A stretch of DNA of 64,000 bases from Mesocentrotus franciscanus (lineage: Eukaryota > Echinodermata > Echinoidea > Camarodonta > Strongylocentrotidae): positions 24,107,010 through 24,171,009 of the forward strand of contig CP137684.1 in assembly GCA_037976565.1 (NCBI GenBank), given 5' to 3'. A program made the position numbers and the translations under genes. The notes under the pieces were generated by a model. That model did no database searches. It had not been told where the DNA came from and saw only the letters and a program-made list of their open reading frames with translations. Positions 1 to 13,021 of this stretch are shown here, piece by piece (within the stretch, counting starts at the first letter, position 1; the number at the start of each line of letters is the position of its first letter).

Positions 1-430
1 ATATTAAAGAGAAATAGAAAGAAAGAGGGAAAAAGAAAGAATAGTGACCTGCCAGTGTCACAAATACGGTATCAAAATCCAATATGCTCATCTGACCGTA
101 ATTAAACGCCTAAAACCCCTTAACTTCCAGGGTTCTGCCCCCTGGACCCCATCTAGGGCCCTAAGGCGGGCCCATAAATGATCATCTGACCGTAATTTAA
201 TGATTGAGACCCCTGAACTTCCGGGGGCTCCGCCCCCTATACCCCACGCCAATTTAATAGTGACCTGCCAGTGTCACAAATAAGGTATCAAAATAGGCTC
301 ATCTGACCGTAATTAAATGCCCATACGCCCTGAGCTTCCGGGGGCTCCGCCCCTTAACCCCCGCCGGGGCTATGCTCCTAGACCCCACACCGGTTTACGC
401 TACGCTCTACCTGATCGTAAATACTTCAGC
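1..430. repeat. GC-hairpin tandem repeat at left edge
   Basis: A unit beginning ATAGTGACCTGCCAGTGTCA occurs at 41 and again at about 257, followed each time by CATCTGACCGTAATT. Between them are self-complementary stretches such as GGGGGCTCCGCCCCC. About two units are visible, and the repeat probably continues left of the window. Type of element unknown. Confidence 0.6.
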
Positions 431-2040
431 CTCCCCCGCCTACTTTGAAAAACGTTCGTAAGAGTGGTGGTGATGCGGATATTTTTCTGCCCCCCCAAAA
501 AAAAGATTTTGCTAATTACGCCACTGCTTTAGTGGTCACCATTACGTACCCATATTTAGCTCGCTCAATTTCAGATTTGCCCCTAAGAAATATAATATAT
601 AGCACATTATTATAGGTCCTCTAAATAGCATAGACCGTCCTGAGCAATGAATTTTTGAAAAATTCAATTTTTTGTCATTTGATATGTTGGATATGATGGG
701 AAAGTAGTCCGGCACTACATCACATTGACATTACCGCTCCAATTTGAAGTGCTTATACCTAGAGTGATTACAACTTTCAAATATTCATAACTTTTATATA
801 TTAAGCCAGATTTAATTGATACTTCCATCAGTTTGCTTCTCGGATTTGTTGTGCTTTCTTTTAGAGTAGTTGTGTATATGTTATGGATTTCCCTTTAACT
901 ATGTCTTGTCAAGGGGGTAATACAATAGTGTAGAGTATTTTCCCAATTCTATGCAGATGCTTCACTACCGCCTACTAATTGATATATTTGGTAAATTATT
1001 ATATCCATCCGGACCGGATAGATATCCCGCACGTGTCGCGTAGTCCCATATACATCTTTATGTACAGTGCTTGTAACTTTACCAAGACTGGGCCAAATTT
1101 CTTATCATTTTGATGATTCCAGAACATTGCAGTACTCACCAATACCTATATGCTAGATGATCAACCTTTTCTGATCGATTCCACAACGTTTCTTTCACAA
1201 TGCAATCGCATGACCAGAACTTGTCTTTACCTTTAAGTCATTTCAATTCGGATGTAAACACATTTTTCGTTGTATACATTGTACAAATGACTTACGGAAA
1301 CGTAAGAAATGACCCGTACTATCTCTTTCATTGATTGTGTACCAACTCTCGATTCTCAAATAATCTTCGCGGACAGGGTTTAAAGAATTTGAATATGATA
1401 TTTTAAATATATATTATACATGATTTGATTACATGTAAGATAATATCAACAGGTCTTACAACCAATGAACATAAATTATGGACTCCTGATTAGTCAATAA
1501 TGCGGTGCTCTTGTTTCAAAACTCGCATGTAATCGGTTTCGCCATTTCTGTATAACGCACTCGTCTCTATGAAACTGTGGTTGGTGAATAACATATGAAC
1601 TCGACTAATCGAATTGTGTTCTTTCTCTTTGTTTCACTCTTCTTCAAAATGTGCTTATTTTCATTCCAGCTATGCTGACTTTTGCATCAGGAAACACCAC
1701 TCATCATCTCATATTTCGCTAAATCCCGTTATCGCCATACTTCATATATTTACCTTTAATATTTAAAGGAGAGTTATATTTATATTGTATTGCTTTGCTA
1801 CGTAAGGGGAGACCAATGTATTATGCCACCCTCTAGGAAAGAGGAATATGAAATTCCTTTTGAATTACACTAGTTTACCTTTTATCTTCATTTCATCTTC
1901 ATCTGTGTACTTCTACACGCATATTAGCACTATACCTCCAATCCTCCTTCATTCTGCACAGCTTATCCCCTTCTGTAATACTATCGTGTGTGTATTGGGT
2001 TTTTACAGACGTGTATCAATCAGATATGATTATTTACGTC
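431..2040. other. no recognised feature
   Basis: AT-rich DNA with no convincing exon, RNA gene or repeat identified by eye. The short open frame at 1848-2057 has no coding character. Confidence 0.5.
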
Positions 2041-2175
2041 TGGGGACCGACCTTTAACGTCACCATCCGAAAGACGTGACTCAGTTTCGAACCTGCGTCC
2101 TCGGCTGAATCAGTTTGTAACTTCCACTGTTAGCTGGATTACAGGCGCACGCCACAACGCCTCAAGAAGATACCT
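2041..2175 (-). mobile_element. SINE with Pol III-type head
   Basis: Read on the minus strand, the head GTGGCGTGCGCCTGTAATCC is followed by a B-box-like GGTTCGAAAC, then a tail with GACGTTAAAGGTCGGTCCCC. A related tail is seen in the SINE at 59490-59670. The head resembles the 5' Alu domain of 7SL RNA more than a tRNA. Ends are approximate. Confidence 0.55.
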
Positions 2176-2269
2176 TTAACCGAAATATGTTCACAGAGTC
2201 ACCGTTAAAGCTGTTTCGAAGGAAACTTCCCTTATCGGCGCCAGCGCTAATATAATATAGTCTACTGTA

Positions 2270-3140
2270 ACTAGGATCGTATTATACACATTCTACCCCG
2301 ACCACAACCGGTTTTGCGATTTTCTAAGACGGTTCCAGACACTGGTGGGGGCTTTATCATGCGTGAACCCGTATTCCACATATTGTGATTCAGGTCACTG
2401 GCTTCATAAGAATGTGTAAACAAAAAATAAAATCCGTCTATTGTCATGGTTGTTTTTATGAGGAAAAGTAATGGGGGTTCCGAGGTTGAATTAATCAGCT
2501 CAAATTGACATGGAAAATGAAATCCGAGTGGTGGAAGGTAGCGACAAATATCAATTTTTCCGTAAGGATCTGTTCCAATTATATAGTGCGTGCCAGAAAA
2601 CAAACGCTAATTGTGATCGGACTATTAGCTGTATGAAAATGATTATTTGCTTTTCAAACAGTAAAAGTAATGTAATTTAAAATGAAATTTGATTGAATTA
2701 ATCTAGAGATGCTTCACCGAGCAACATTGTTATGAAAAATCTATTTATGCCATATTGTGGTAAAACATTGAAAACGTTAGTATTACATGCAAACACAAGT
2801 TATTAATTTAAAGGGAAATATATGCTTTAAAAGACTACTATGCAAGATCACCACTGTGTGATTATATGTACTTTAAAATGAACTATTAAAAATAAATACC
2901 CGTTTCCAGGATGACAGGGGTTTACATCTCCAGTATTTCCCCAAACCAATACATAAACCTCGAGGTGTCCCTTTAGTGATAAAAAAGGGTGTCCTATCCT
3001 GATAGGAAAATTTCATATCTGTCAGTTAATATTCTGCCTTATGTACCCATTACACCATACCTTCCCCTTTACCACCCTGAAAGTTATCCCTTAATACTCT
3101 GATTATTGTGCAACCATTATCCAATTGCATGTATGCTTTG
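2270..3140. repeat. diverged partial copy of the duplicated unit
   Basis: This stretch is similar to 7370-7970 and 13440-14060 (for example CAGGTCACTGGCTTCATAAG, CATAAACCTCGAGGTGTCCC). It is an older sub-copy lying just left of the tandem duplication, showing that the duplicated unit is itself built from repeated pieces. Confidence 0.7.
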
Positions 3141-3671
3141 GGCTTTTAAACAGTTCCAGTTTAGGAAAATAAAAAAAAATCACTGTTCATAACAATCGCA
3201 AACCCATGTACACGTGAATACAAAATATTACCGTCTCACCCCACCATCGATAATATCTCAATTATCCTTAACTTTTGGATGGTGGCACTAATTTTGCACA
3301 AAACAATATCCCCTTTCTTTTTAAAGTTTGAATTTTCTTCAGGTCATGTTCATGTGTGATCCTAGCGTTTTGGTTTCACACAAATCTGGCACAAATAGAT
3401 TTTGACGTACCATATTCAAAACAATGTTGGTCAGTGAAGCTTTTATGGATTAATATAATAAATTTATCATATAAAAGCATGTTACTTCTACTTCATGAAA
3501 AAGCAAAGAATAAAAATAACACAACGCACAGTTCGTTCGCAATAACTATTTAATTTGTGGTTTCTCTTTTTTTTCAGAACGCAAAGTACATATGACACAT
3601 TTGCACATTCTTGCGTGTACTTGCCCCAAAATGGATGCCTTCTATATTACATTAACACAATGATTGCAAAC

Positions 3672-4062
3672 AGAAAGAGGGAGGTTGAGAGAGAAGGATA
3701 GAGAAAGAAAGGGAGAGAAGCGGAAGCAAGAAAGAGAAATGGAAAATGGAGGGAGGGAGAGAGAGAAATAGCACGAAGGGGGAGGAAGAGAGGAGGGAGA
3801 GAAGGGAAAGAGGGATGGAGCGACAAATAGAGAAAGAGAGAGAGACAGAGACAGAGAGAAAAGGAGAGAGAGATAAATTAAAAGTAAGGAAAAAGGATAG
3901 AGAGAGAGAAAAAAAGAAGGAGAAAGAATAAAGGAGAAAGAACGAGAAAAAGGAAAGAGAGGGATGGAGGGATAGTGAAAGAGAGAGAGAGGGGAGGAGG
4001 GAGAGAGAGAGATAAAGGAGAGAGAGAGAGAGAAATATATATAGGAGGAGGGGAAGTGGAAT
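3672..4062 (+). repeat. homopurine (GA) tract 1
   Basis: About 390 bases that are almost entirely A and G on the plus strand, with GAGAGA runs and few pyrimidines. Reading frames here on either strand (Arg/Glu/Lys or Ser/Leu/Phe/Pro) are compositional and are not genes. Confidence 0.9.
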
Positions 4063-4369
4063 GGCGACAAAATGATTAAAAATAAAATCATTAATTGTTC
4101 TAAAAATTAATGGAATCACAACGGCGGATCTCATTTCTTATTCATGTAAACCTGATATACTATTTCTTGTTCAAGAGTGCCGCGTTGTAATTGTTAAATA
4201 ACAGGAAACACTCCTTGGCTAATTTTCAGAAATGCCCCTTTGCAGATTAAAGAAGAAGTCATGCTTCCCTTTGTTACTGTTGTTTACAAATCTATAATCC
4301 ATGATATAATACTATCAAATTAGGTGTTATCTTTAAAAACAATTACTTAACAATATTTCCTTATATATA

Positions 4370-5804
4370 GTCAGGTGGCTTAGCGTCAAATTTATCGATT
4401 ATCGTTACTTGCCGGATAAAAGCACCATTTTTGGTACACGGCTTCCTTAGGACCTACTAAACGATATTAGGCTAGGAGCCCCCGGCAAAAATGTCAATTT
4501 AAGGGTGTGGGGCGGGGCGTCTTTGGAGCCCCAATTGATTTTATAACATTGATTTGTTGTTGTACAGATGCCATTTTTGGTACAGGGCTTCCTTAGGACC
4601 TACTGAACGATATTAGGTAGGAGCCCCGGCAAGAATATATATAAGGGTGTGGGGCGAGGCGTCGCCTCGTAGCCCCCAAATAATTTAGAAGGTAATATAA
4701 CATTTATTTGTTATTGTGCAAATGCCATTTTTAGTACAGGGCTTCCTTATGACCTACTGCACGATATTAGGGTAGGAGCCCCCGTCAAGAATATCATATA
4801 AGGGTGTTGGGCGGGGGCGTCGCTTCGTAGCCCCCTAATAATTTAGAAGGTAATATCACATTTATTTGTTGTTGTACAAATGCCATTTTTGGTACAGGGC
4901 TTCCTTAGGACCTACTGAACGACAATAGGGTAGGAGCCCCCGGCAAGAATAGCATATAAGGGTGTGGGACAGGGGCGTCGACTTGTAGTCCACAAATAAT
5001 TTGTAAGGTAATATAACATTGAGTTGTTGTTGTACAACGCCATTTTTGGTACAGGGCTTCATTAGGACCTGCTGAATGATGGTAGGGTAGGAGCCCCCGG
5101 CATAAATATTCATATATGTGTGATTGGGGACCCCATGGCGTTTGTACAACAAAAACTCAATGTTATATTACCTTACAAATTAGTTGTGGACTACTAGGCG
5201 ACGCCCCTGTCCCACATCCTTATATGATATTCTTACCGGGGGCTCCTACCCTATTATCGTTCAGTAGGTCCTAATGAAGCCCTGTACTAAAAATGGCATT
5301 TATACAACACCAAATAAATGTTATATTACCTTCTAAATTATTTGGGGGCTACGAGGCGACGCCCCTGCCTCACACCTTTATATGATATTCTTGCCGGGGC
5401 TCCTACCCTAATATCGTTCAGTAGGTCCTAAGGAAGCCCTGTACCAAAAATGGCATTTGTACAACAACAAATAAATGTTATATTACCTTCTAAATTATTT
5501 GGGGGCTACGAGGAGACGCCCCGCCTCAAACCCTTATATGATAGTCTTGCCGGGGCTCCTACCCTAATATCGTTCAGTAGGTCCTAAGGAAGTCCAGTAC
5601 CAAAAATGGCATTTGTACAACAACAAATCAATGTAATAAAAGCATTTGGGGGCTCCAAAAAGACGCCCCCGCCCCCACACCCTTAAATTGAATTTTTTGC
5701 GGGGGCTCCTAGCCTAATATCGTTTAGAAGGTCCTAAGGAAGCCCTGTACCAAAAATGGTGCTTTTATCCGGGAAGTAACGATAATTTCACTAAGCCACC
5801 TGAC
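4370..5804. mobile_element. foldback transposon with tandem sub-repeats in both arms
   Basis: Perfect 13-bp ends GTCAGGTGGCTTA / TAAGCCACCTGAC extend into arms of about 0.6 kb that are inverted copies of each other. Each arm is made of roughly 155-bp tandem units, recognisable by GCCATTTTTGGTACAGGGCT at about 4570, 4725, 4880 and 5040, and by their reverse complement at about 5290, 5445, 5600 and 5745. The unpaired centre is about 5039-5142. Flanks are AT-rich (TTATATATA and TAATATA), an approximate target duplication. No transposase frame is present, so it is non-autonomous. Foldback (TU) elements are known in sea urchins; family identity is not shown. Confidence 0.88.
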
Positions 5805-6257
5805 TAATATACCCATAGCCGCTTAAAAAAAGGAACAATTTTATAGACACAAACGTTCTGTTTTTTTAAAGGTATGGCTGTAACAAGTGACCGACCTTAT
5901 CGGTTTGACTGAGTGGCTGGTTTGCGTGTCATGATATTGGCCTACAGTCAGGCAAAATGGTGCGTGTTAGCGTGCGTGAACCCCTTTTGTAATTTTAGGT
6001 CACTGGCTTTATAAGAATGTGTGATAACAAATAAATGCCGTCTATTGTGATGGTTGTTCGCATGAGCAATAGTAATAGTTGTGGAACCATTATCCAATTA
6101 CATGTATGCAAGTACATACAGATTGGTCACATATGACATATTTGCACATTCTTGCGTGTACTTTCCTAACATAGCAACATGCGCATTGTAGACCTATGTT
6201 TATACATCCATTTGAGCAAAATGGACGCCTTCTATATTACAGTAACACAAGGTTTGC

Positions 6258-6696
6258 AAAGAGAAAGGGGGAGGTAGAGAGAGAGACGGATAGAGAGAGA
6301 AAGAGAGTGAGAAGCGGGAGCGAGAGTTAGAAATGGAAAATGGAGGGAGAGAGAGAGAGAAATATTACGAAGAGGGGAGGAAGAGAGGAGGGAGAGAAGG
6401 GGAAGAGGGAGGGAGGGAGCGAGAAAGAGAGAAAGAGGAAGACAGAGATACAGAGAGAAAAAATAAAAGTAAGGGAAAAGGATATAGAGAGAGAGAAAGA
6501 GGGAGAGGGAAGGAGGGAGAAAGAACGAGAAAAGGGAAAGAGAGTGAGGAAGAGGTAAAGAAAGAGAGAGAAGGATAGGAGGGGGAGAGAGAGATAGAGA
6601 GTGTGTGCGTGAGAGAGAGAGAGAGAGAGAGAGATAGAGAAAGAAGGAAGGAGGTAGAAAGATATATATAGGAGGAGGGGAAGGGGAAGTGGAATG
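6258..6696 (+). repeat. homopurine (GA) tract 2
   Basis: About 440 bases of near-pure A/G, flanked by the same sequences as tract 1 (a TGCAAA-type left edge and TATATATAGGAGGAGGGGAAG on the right). Confidence 0.9.
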
Positions 6697-6965
6697 GTGA
6701 CAAAATGATTATAAATAAAATTATGAATTGTTCTAAAAATTTATGAAATCACAACATCTGATTTCATTTCTTATTCATGTAAACCTGAAATATTATTTCT
6801 TGTTCACGAGTGCCGCGTTGTAATTATTGAGCAACAGAAAAACACTCCTTGGAAAATGTTCCGAAAGTGCCCCTTTGATGAATGATGATTAAACAAGAAG
6901 TTATGCTTCCCTCTGTTACTGATGTATACAAATCTATAATCCATGATTTAATACTATTAATTTAG

Positions 6966-7120
6966 TTGTCCCGGTAGGAAGGATTTCCTTGAATGCTGTG
7001 AGCGCCGAAATCGGCAGCCTAGCATAGCCGGGTAATGTTGGAGCGCCTTTAGCATCTTGCAAGGTGGATACGTGCCCTATATAAGAATCCAATTTTATTA
7101 TTATTATTATTATTAATACT
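6966..7120 (+). mobile_element. SINE tail, 5'-truncated
   Basis: CCCGGTAGGAAGGATTTCCT ... CGCCGAAATCGGC ... GTGCCCTATATAAGAATCC followed by (ATT)n. The same 3' body ends the tRNA-headed SINEs at 26093 and 48540. Confidence 0.65.
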
Positions 7121-8596
7121 CTTATTATTCTGGAAACATCATCCAATTGCATGTATGCTTTGGGCTTTTAAACAGTTCCATTTTGGGGAAATCTTTAAAA
7201 AAAATTACGTAACAACATTTATATATACCCATAACCGCTAAACCAAGGAACAATAATATAGACACAAACGTTTCTGCTTTGTTTAAGGAATGACTATAAC
7301 AAGTGTCCGACCTTTTCGGTTTGACTGCGTGACTGGTTTGCGTGTCATGATATTGGCCTACAATCAGGCAAAATGGTGCCTGTAATCGTGCGTGAACCCC
7401 TATTCTAAATATTGTGATTCAGGTCACTGGCTGATAAGAATATGTAAAAAAAAAAAAATAAAAAAAATATCGTCTATTGTAATGGTTGTTTTCATGAGGA
7501 ATTGTAATAGGAGTTCCGAGGTTAAATTATCAACTCGTAATGAAATGGAAAATAACATCCGAATGGTGGAAAGTATCGAAAAATATCAGTTTCCGTAAGG
7601 ATCTGACCCAATTATATATTGCGTGTCAGAAAACGTAAGTATTACATGCAAACACAACCTAAGGGAAATGTATGCCTTAAAAGATTACTATTCAAGATCT
7701 CCACTGTGTGATTATATGGACTTTAAAATGAACTATTATAAATAAAATAACCGTTTCCTTCATGACAGGGGTGTACACCTCCAGAATTTCCCCAAACCAA
7801 TACATAAACCTCGAGGTGTCCCTTTAGTGGTTGAAAAGGGTGCCCTATCCTGACATGAAAATTTCACATTATGTCAGTTAATATTCTGCCTTATGTACCC
7901 ATTAGACCATACCTTCCCCCTTTACCACCCTGAAAGTTATCCTTTAATACTCTGATTATTGTGGAACCATCATCCACTCGCATGTATGCTTTTGGCTTTT
8001 AAACAGCTCCAGTTTAGGAAAATCAAAAAATCACTGTTCATAACAATCGCAAACCCATGTACACGTGAATACAAAATATTACCGTCTAACCCCTACCATT
8101 GATAATATCTCAATTAGCCTTAACTTTGTGATGATGGCACTAGTTTTTTACAACAAAATATCCCCGTTTCTGTTTTAAAGATTGAATTTCCTTCAATTCA
8201 TGTTCAAGTGTGATCCTAGCGTTTCGGTTTTACACAAATCTGGCAAAAATGGATTTTGACGTGCCATTTTCAAAACAATGTTGGTCAGTGAAGCTTTTAT
8301 GGATTAATGTAATCAATTTGTCATATAAAAGCAAGTTACTTCTACTTCATGAAAAAGCAAAAAAAGCAAAATTACACAACTCATAGTTCGTTCGAAAAAA
8401 ACTATTTAATTTTTGGTTTCGTTTTGTCAGAACGAAAAGTACATATAGATTGGCCGCATTGGACACATTTGCATATTCTTGCGTGTGCTTGGCCAACATA
8501 GCAACATGCGCCTTATAGACCTATGTTTAAACATCCATTTGAGCTAAATGGACGCCTTCAGATAAAGGCGATACATTACAGTAACACAGGGTGTGC

Positions 8597-9350
8597 AAAG
8601 ATAGAGAGGGGGATAGAGGGAGAGAGAGAGAAAAAAAGAGAGAACGAAGGATGGAGAGGGAGAGGGAGAGAGAGAGGTGGTGGGAGGGAGAGAGAGAGAA
8701 AAAGGAAGAGAGGGAAAGGGAACTGGAAGGAGAGAGAGAGAGAGAGAAAGCACGAAGGGGAGATGAAGGGATGAGGGAGACAATGGGAAGAGGGAGGGAC
8801 GGAGCGAGACAGAGAAAAGGCGAAAGAGAGAGAGAGAGAAATGGAGAGAGAGAGAGAGAGAAGTTTAGAGTAAGGGCGAAAGATAAAGAGAGGGAGAGGG
8901 AAGGAGGTAGATACAAAGAGAAAATGAAAGAGAGGGAGAGGTAGAGAGAGAGGGGGAAGGAGGGGAAGGGAAGGAGAAACTGAGAGAGAGAGAAAGGGCA
9001 AGAGAAAGAGAGGGGGAAGGGAGGAAGAGGAGGATAGAATAAGTGAGATGGGGCGGGAGGGAGAGAACACAAAGAGAGAAAGAGAGATAAAGAAGAAATG
9101 GAGGCAGGGGAGGGAGGGGAAGGAGAGGGAGCGCGCAAAGATGAGAGGAACGGAGGAAGGAGAGAAGGGGAAGAGGGAGTGAGATAGAGAGAGAGAGAGA
9201 GAAAGGGTGAAAGAGGGGTGGGGAGGGGAGAGATAGGTAGATATAGAAAGTGAGAGGGAGTGGAAGGGAGAAAGAGGGGTGGGGAGGGGAGAGAGAGGTA
9301 GATATAGAAAGTGAGAGGGAGCGGAAGGGAGAAAGAACACAAAGAGAAAC
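8597..9350 (+). repeat. homopurine (GA) tract 3
   Basis: About 750 bases, the longest tract of copy 1. Near its end a unit of about 64 bp (GGTAGATATAGAAAGTGAGA) is repeated twice at about 9235 and 9298. Confidence 0.9.
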
Positions 9351-9689
9351 ATTTCTGATTCATGTAAAGCTTAAAGACTATTTCTTGTTTACAAATGCCG
9401 CGTCGTAATTGTCAATCAACAGAAAAACACTCCTTGGCATATTTTCAGAAAACGCCCCTTTGATGAATAAAGAAGAAACTATTCTCCCGTCTCTTTCACT
9501 CGTTGATATAATTCAATATTCGTAAATGAGGGGTTATCTTAAGAACGGTGACTTACAAATATATATTTATTTATTCCCCTAACCCACATAGAAAGAAACA
9601 AATTATAGACAAAAATGTTTCTGCGTGGCCACAAAACAGCCTTGTACTACAATCTGATGAATCATAACAACTAAGTTTGCCTCACTTGG

Positions 9690-9742
9690 CTTTCTCTCTC
9701 TCATTCTCTCTTTCTCTCTTTCTCTCTCTCTCTCTCTCTCAG
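9690..9742 (+). repeat. CT microsatellite
   Basis: (TC)n interrupted by ATTC; its counterpart in copy 2 lies at 15812-15845 and is shorter. Confidence 0.85.
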
Positions 9743-11174
9743 AATTTTGTGTTTAACACAAAGCAGTCGGTGTGTGATTTTGGGAGTTCCGAGTTTATTT
9801 AAGTTCTCAAACAAAGGAACTGTGAATATTTTTCATTTATCCAAAACTTCGTTCGATTGGAATGACCTAAAATACAAAAGACTAGCTAGTTGCCTTGGCC
9901 CGTGATTGAAAAAGCTTAATGATTCGGAATAACTAACAATACATTTTCCTAAAGCGAAAAACGAGAGAATTAAAAGGAAAGAACACATTGGTGTTATGTT
10001 GGTTTTAAGAGAAATATGAGAGAAACAGGTCGGTGAAAATGTGAGCAAAATCTGACAAAAACTAAGAAATAACATGAAAATTTGAAGGTGCAATCGATGA
10101 AACACAAATTGGCAACTCTTTTACCTAAAGAGAAAAAAATCAATCATACAATGGCCCAAATATAATTATTGCAAATATGTTTTATACAACCCCTGGATGA
10201 AACAAATCTCTCGTTTATCTGCGTCTCCAAAATCCAACTCACTATCAGGGTTGACTTCTCCTTCAAAAGAAGAGAAGTAAATGGGGCAAGATAATTTCTG
10301 AATGTTTAGAAACAACAAAGACGACAACGATTGCAAATCGAAAAACTAAAAAGCCTACATTTTTATTACAGATTCGATTTTTTTTTAAATTATAAAAGAA
10401 GATCTGATTAAAGAGACTGGGGAGCTCGGTGAAAAGGGGGAATGCATCACGTTTAAACCAAGTAAAGAAAAATGGAATAGTCATACTATAATTTCCTGCT
10501 GTATTTAAGGTGTAAATATGGGGGGGGGGAAATCACAAATATTCTGTACATTTCTCTTTCCCAGTACCCCTTGCTTTTATTTATTGTTTTTTTTTTACCA
10601 GATGGAGTTAGATGACCCCCATCCCCCAAATGCAAACAAACAATTGGCTTTTAAACAGTTCCAGTTTAGGAAAATATAAAAAAATCACTGTTCATAACAA
10701 TCGCAAACCCATGTACACGTGAATACAAAATATTACCGTCTCACCCCCACAATCGATAATATCTCAATTATCCTTAACTTTTGGATGGTGGCACTAATTT
10801 TACACAAAACAATATCCCCTTTCTTTTTTAAAGTTTGAATTTTCTTCAGGTCATGTTCATGTGTGATCCTAGCGTTTTGGTTTCACACAAATCTGGCACA
10901 AATAGATTTTGACGTGCCATATTCAAAACAATGTTGGTCAGTGAAGCTTTTATGGATTAATATAATAAATTTATCATATAAAAGCATGTTACTTCTACTT
11001 CATGAAAAAGCAAAGAATAAAAATAACACAACGCATAGTTCGTTCGCAATAACTATTTAATTTGTGGTTTCTCTTTTTTTCAGAACGCAAAGTACATATG
11101 ACACATTTGCACATTCTTGCGTGTACTTGCCCCAAAATGGATGCCTTCTATATTACATTAACACAATGATTGCA

Positions 11175-11568
11175 AACAGAAAGAGGGAGGTTGAGAGAGA
11201 AGGATAGAGAAAGAAAGAGAGAGAGAAGCGGAAGCAAGAAAGAGAAATGGAAAATGGAGGGAGGGAGAGAGAGAAATAGCACGAAGGGGGAGGAAGAGAG
11301 GAGGGAGAGAAGGGAAAGAGGGATGGAGCGACAAATAGAGAAAGAGAAAGAGACAGAGACAGAGAGAAAAGGAGAGAGAGATAAATTAAAAGTAAGGAAA
11401 AAGGATAGAGAGAGAGAAAAAAGAAGGAGAAAGAATGAAGGAGAAAGAACGAGAAAAAGGAAAGAGAGGGATGGAGGGATAGTGAAAGAGAGAGGGGAGG
11501 AGGGAGAGAGAGAAAGGGGAGAGAGAGAGAGAAATATATATAGGAGGAGGGGAAGGGGAAGTGGAATG
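11175..11568 (+). repeat. homopurine (GA) tract 4 (copy of tract 1)
   Basis: Matches 3672-4062 with small indels inside GA runs. Confidence 0.9.
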
Positions 11569-12319
11569 GCGACAAAATGATTAAAAATAAAATCATTAAT
11601 TGTTCTAAAAATTAATGGAATCACAACGGCGGATCTCATTTCTTATTCATGTAAACCTGATATACTATTTCTTGTTCAAGAGTGCCGCGTTGTAATTGTT
11701 AAATAACAGGAAACACTCCTTGGCTAATTTTCAGAAAATGCCCCTTTGCAGATTAAACAAGAAGTCGTGCTTCCCTCTGTAACTGTTTTTTACAAATCTA
11801 TAATCCATGATTTAATACTATCAAATTAGGTGTTATCTTTAAAAACAATTACTTAACAATATTTCCTTATATATACCCATAGCCGCTTAAAAAAAAGAAC
11901 AATTTTATAGACACAAACGTTCTGTTTTTTTAAAGGTATGGCTGTAACAAGTGACCGACCTTATCGGTTTGACTGAGTGGCTGGTTTGCGTGTCATGATA
12001 TTGGCCTACAGTCAGGCAAAATGGTGCGTGTTAGCGTGCGTGAACCCCTTATGTAAATTTAGGTCACTGGCTTTATAAGAATGTGTGATAAAAAATAAAT
12101 GCCGTCTATTGTGATGGTTGTTCCCAAAAGCAATAGTAATAGTTGTGGAACCATTATCCAATTACATGTATGCAAGTACATATAAATGGCCACATATGAC
12201 ATATTTGCACATTCTTGCGTGTACTTTCCTAACATAGCAACATGCGCATTGTAGACCTATGTTTATACATCCATTTGAGCAAAATGGACGCCTTCTATAT
12301 TACAGTAACACAAGGTTTG

Positions 12320-12755
12320 CAAAGAGAAAGGGGGAGGTAGAGAGAGAGACGGATAGAGAGAGAAAGAGAGTGAGAAGCGGGAGCGAGAGTTAGAAATGGA
12401 AAATGGAGGGAGAGAGAGAGAGAAATATTACGAAGAGGGGAGGAAGAGAGGAGGGAGAGAAGGGGAAGAGGGAGGGAGGGAGCGAGAAAGAGAAAAAGAG
12501 GAAGACAGAGATACAGAGAGAAAAAATAAAAGTAAGGGAAAAGGATATAGAGAGAGAGAAAGAGGGAGAGGGAAGGAGGGAGAAAGAACGAGAAAAGGGA
12601 AAGAGAGTGAGGAAGAGGTAAAGAAAGAGAGAGAAGGATAGGAGGGGAGAGAGAGATAGAGAGTGTGCGTGAGAGAGAGAGAGAGAGAGAGATAGAGAAA
12701 GAAGGAAGGAGGTAGAAAGATATATATAGGAGGAGGGGAAGGGGAAGTGGAATGG
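12320..12755 (+). repeat. homopurine (GA) tract 5 (copy of tract 2)
   Basis: Nearly identical to 6258-6696. Confidence 0.9.
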
Positions 12756-13021
12756 TGATAAAATGATTATAAATAAAATTATGAATTGTTCTAAAAAATT
12801 ATGAAATCACAACATCTGATTTCATTTCTTATTCATGTAAACCTGAAATAGTATTTCTTGTTCACGAGTGCCGCGTTGTAATTATTGATCAACAGAAAAA
12901 CACTCCTTGGAAAATTTTCCGAAAGTGCCCCTTTGATGAATGATGATTAAACAAGAAGTCATGCTTCCCTCTGTTACTGATGTATACAAATCTATAATCC
13001 ATGATTTAATACTATTAATTT

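Larger units (their letters stand above)
3141..10645. repeat. segmental tandem duplication, copy 1
   Basis: Starts at GGCTTTTAAACAGTTCCAGT and runs to CAAACAAACAATTGG, where copy 2 begins with the same GGCTTTTAAACAG. Period 7,505 bp, including a 1,435-bp foldback insertion absent from copy 2. By eye the copies differ by scattered substitutions and small indels in the purine tracts. No gene recognised inside. Confidence 0.9.

Noticed and set aside
3356..3553. 65-codon frame conserved at 10863-11060
   Set aside because: The identity between the two places comes from the recent segmental duplication, not from selection on a protein.
8527..9363. Long open frames (up to 295 codons) on both strands of the GA tracts at 3642-4134, 6333-6703, 8523-9363, 11148-11639, 12396-12641 and 14585-15483
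   Set aside because: The proteins are only Ser/Leu/Phe/Pro or Arg/Glu/Lys/Gly because stop codons are rare in pure GA or TC DNA. Several frames are open at once and there is no start, splice or domain signal.
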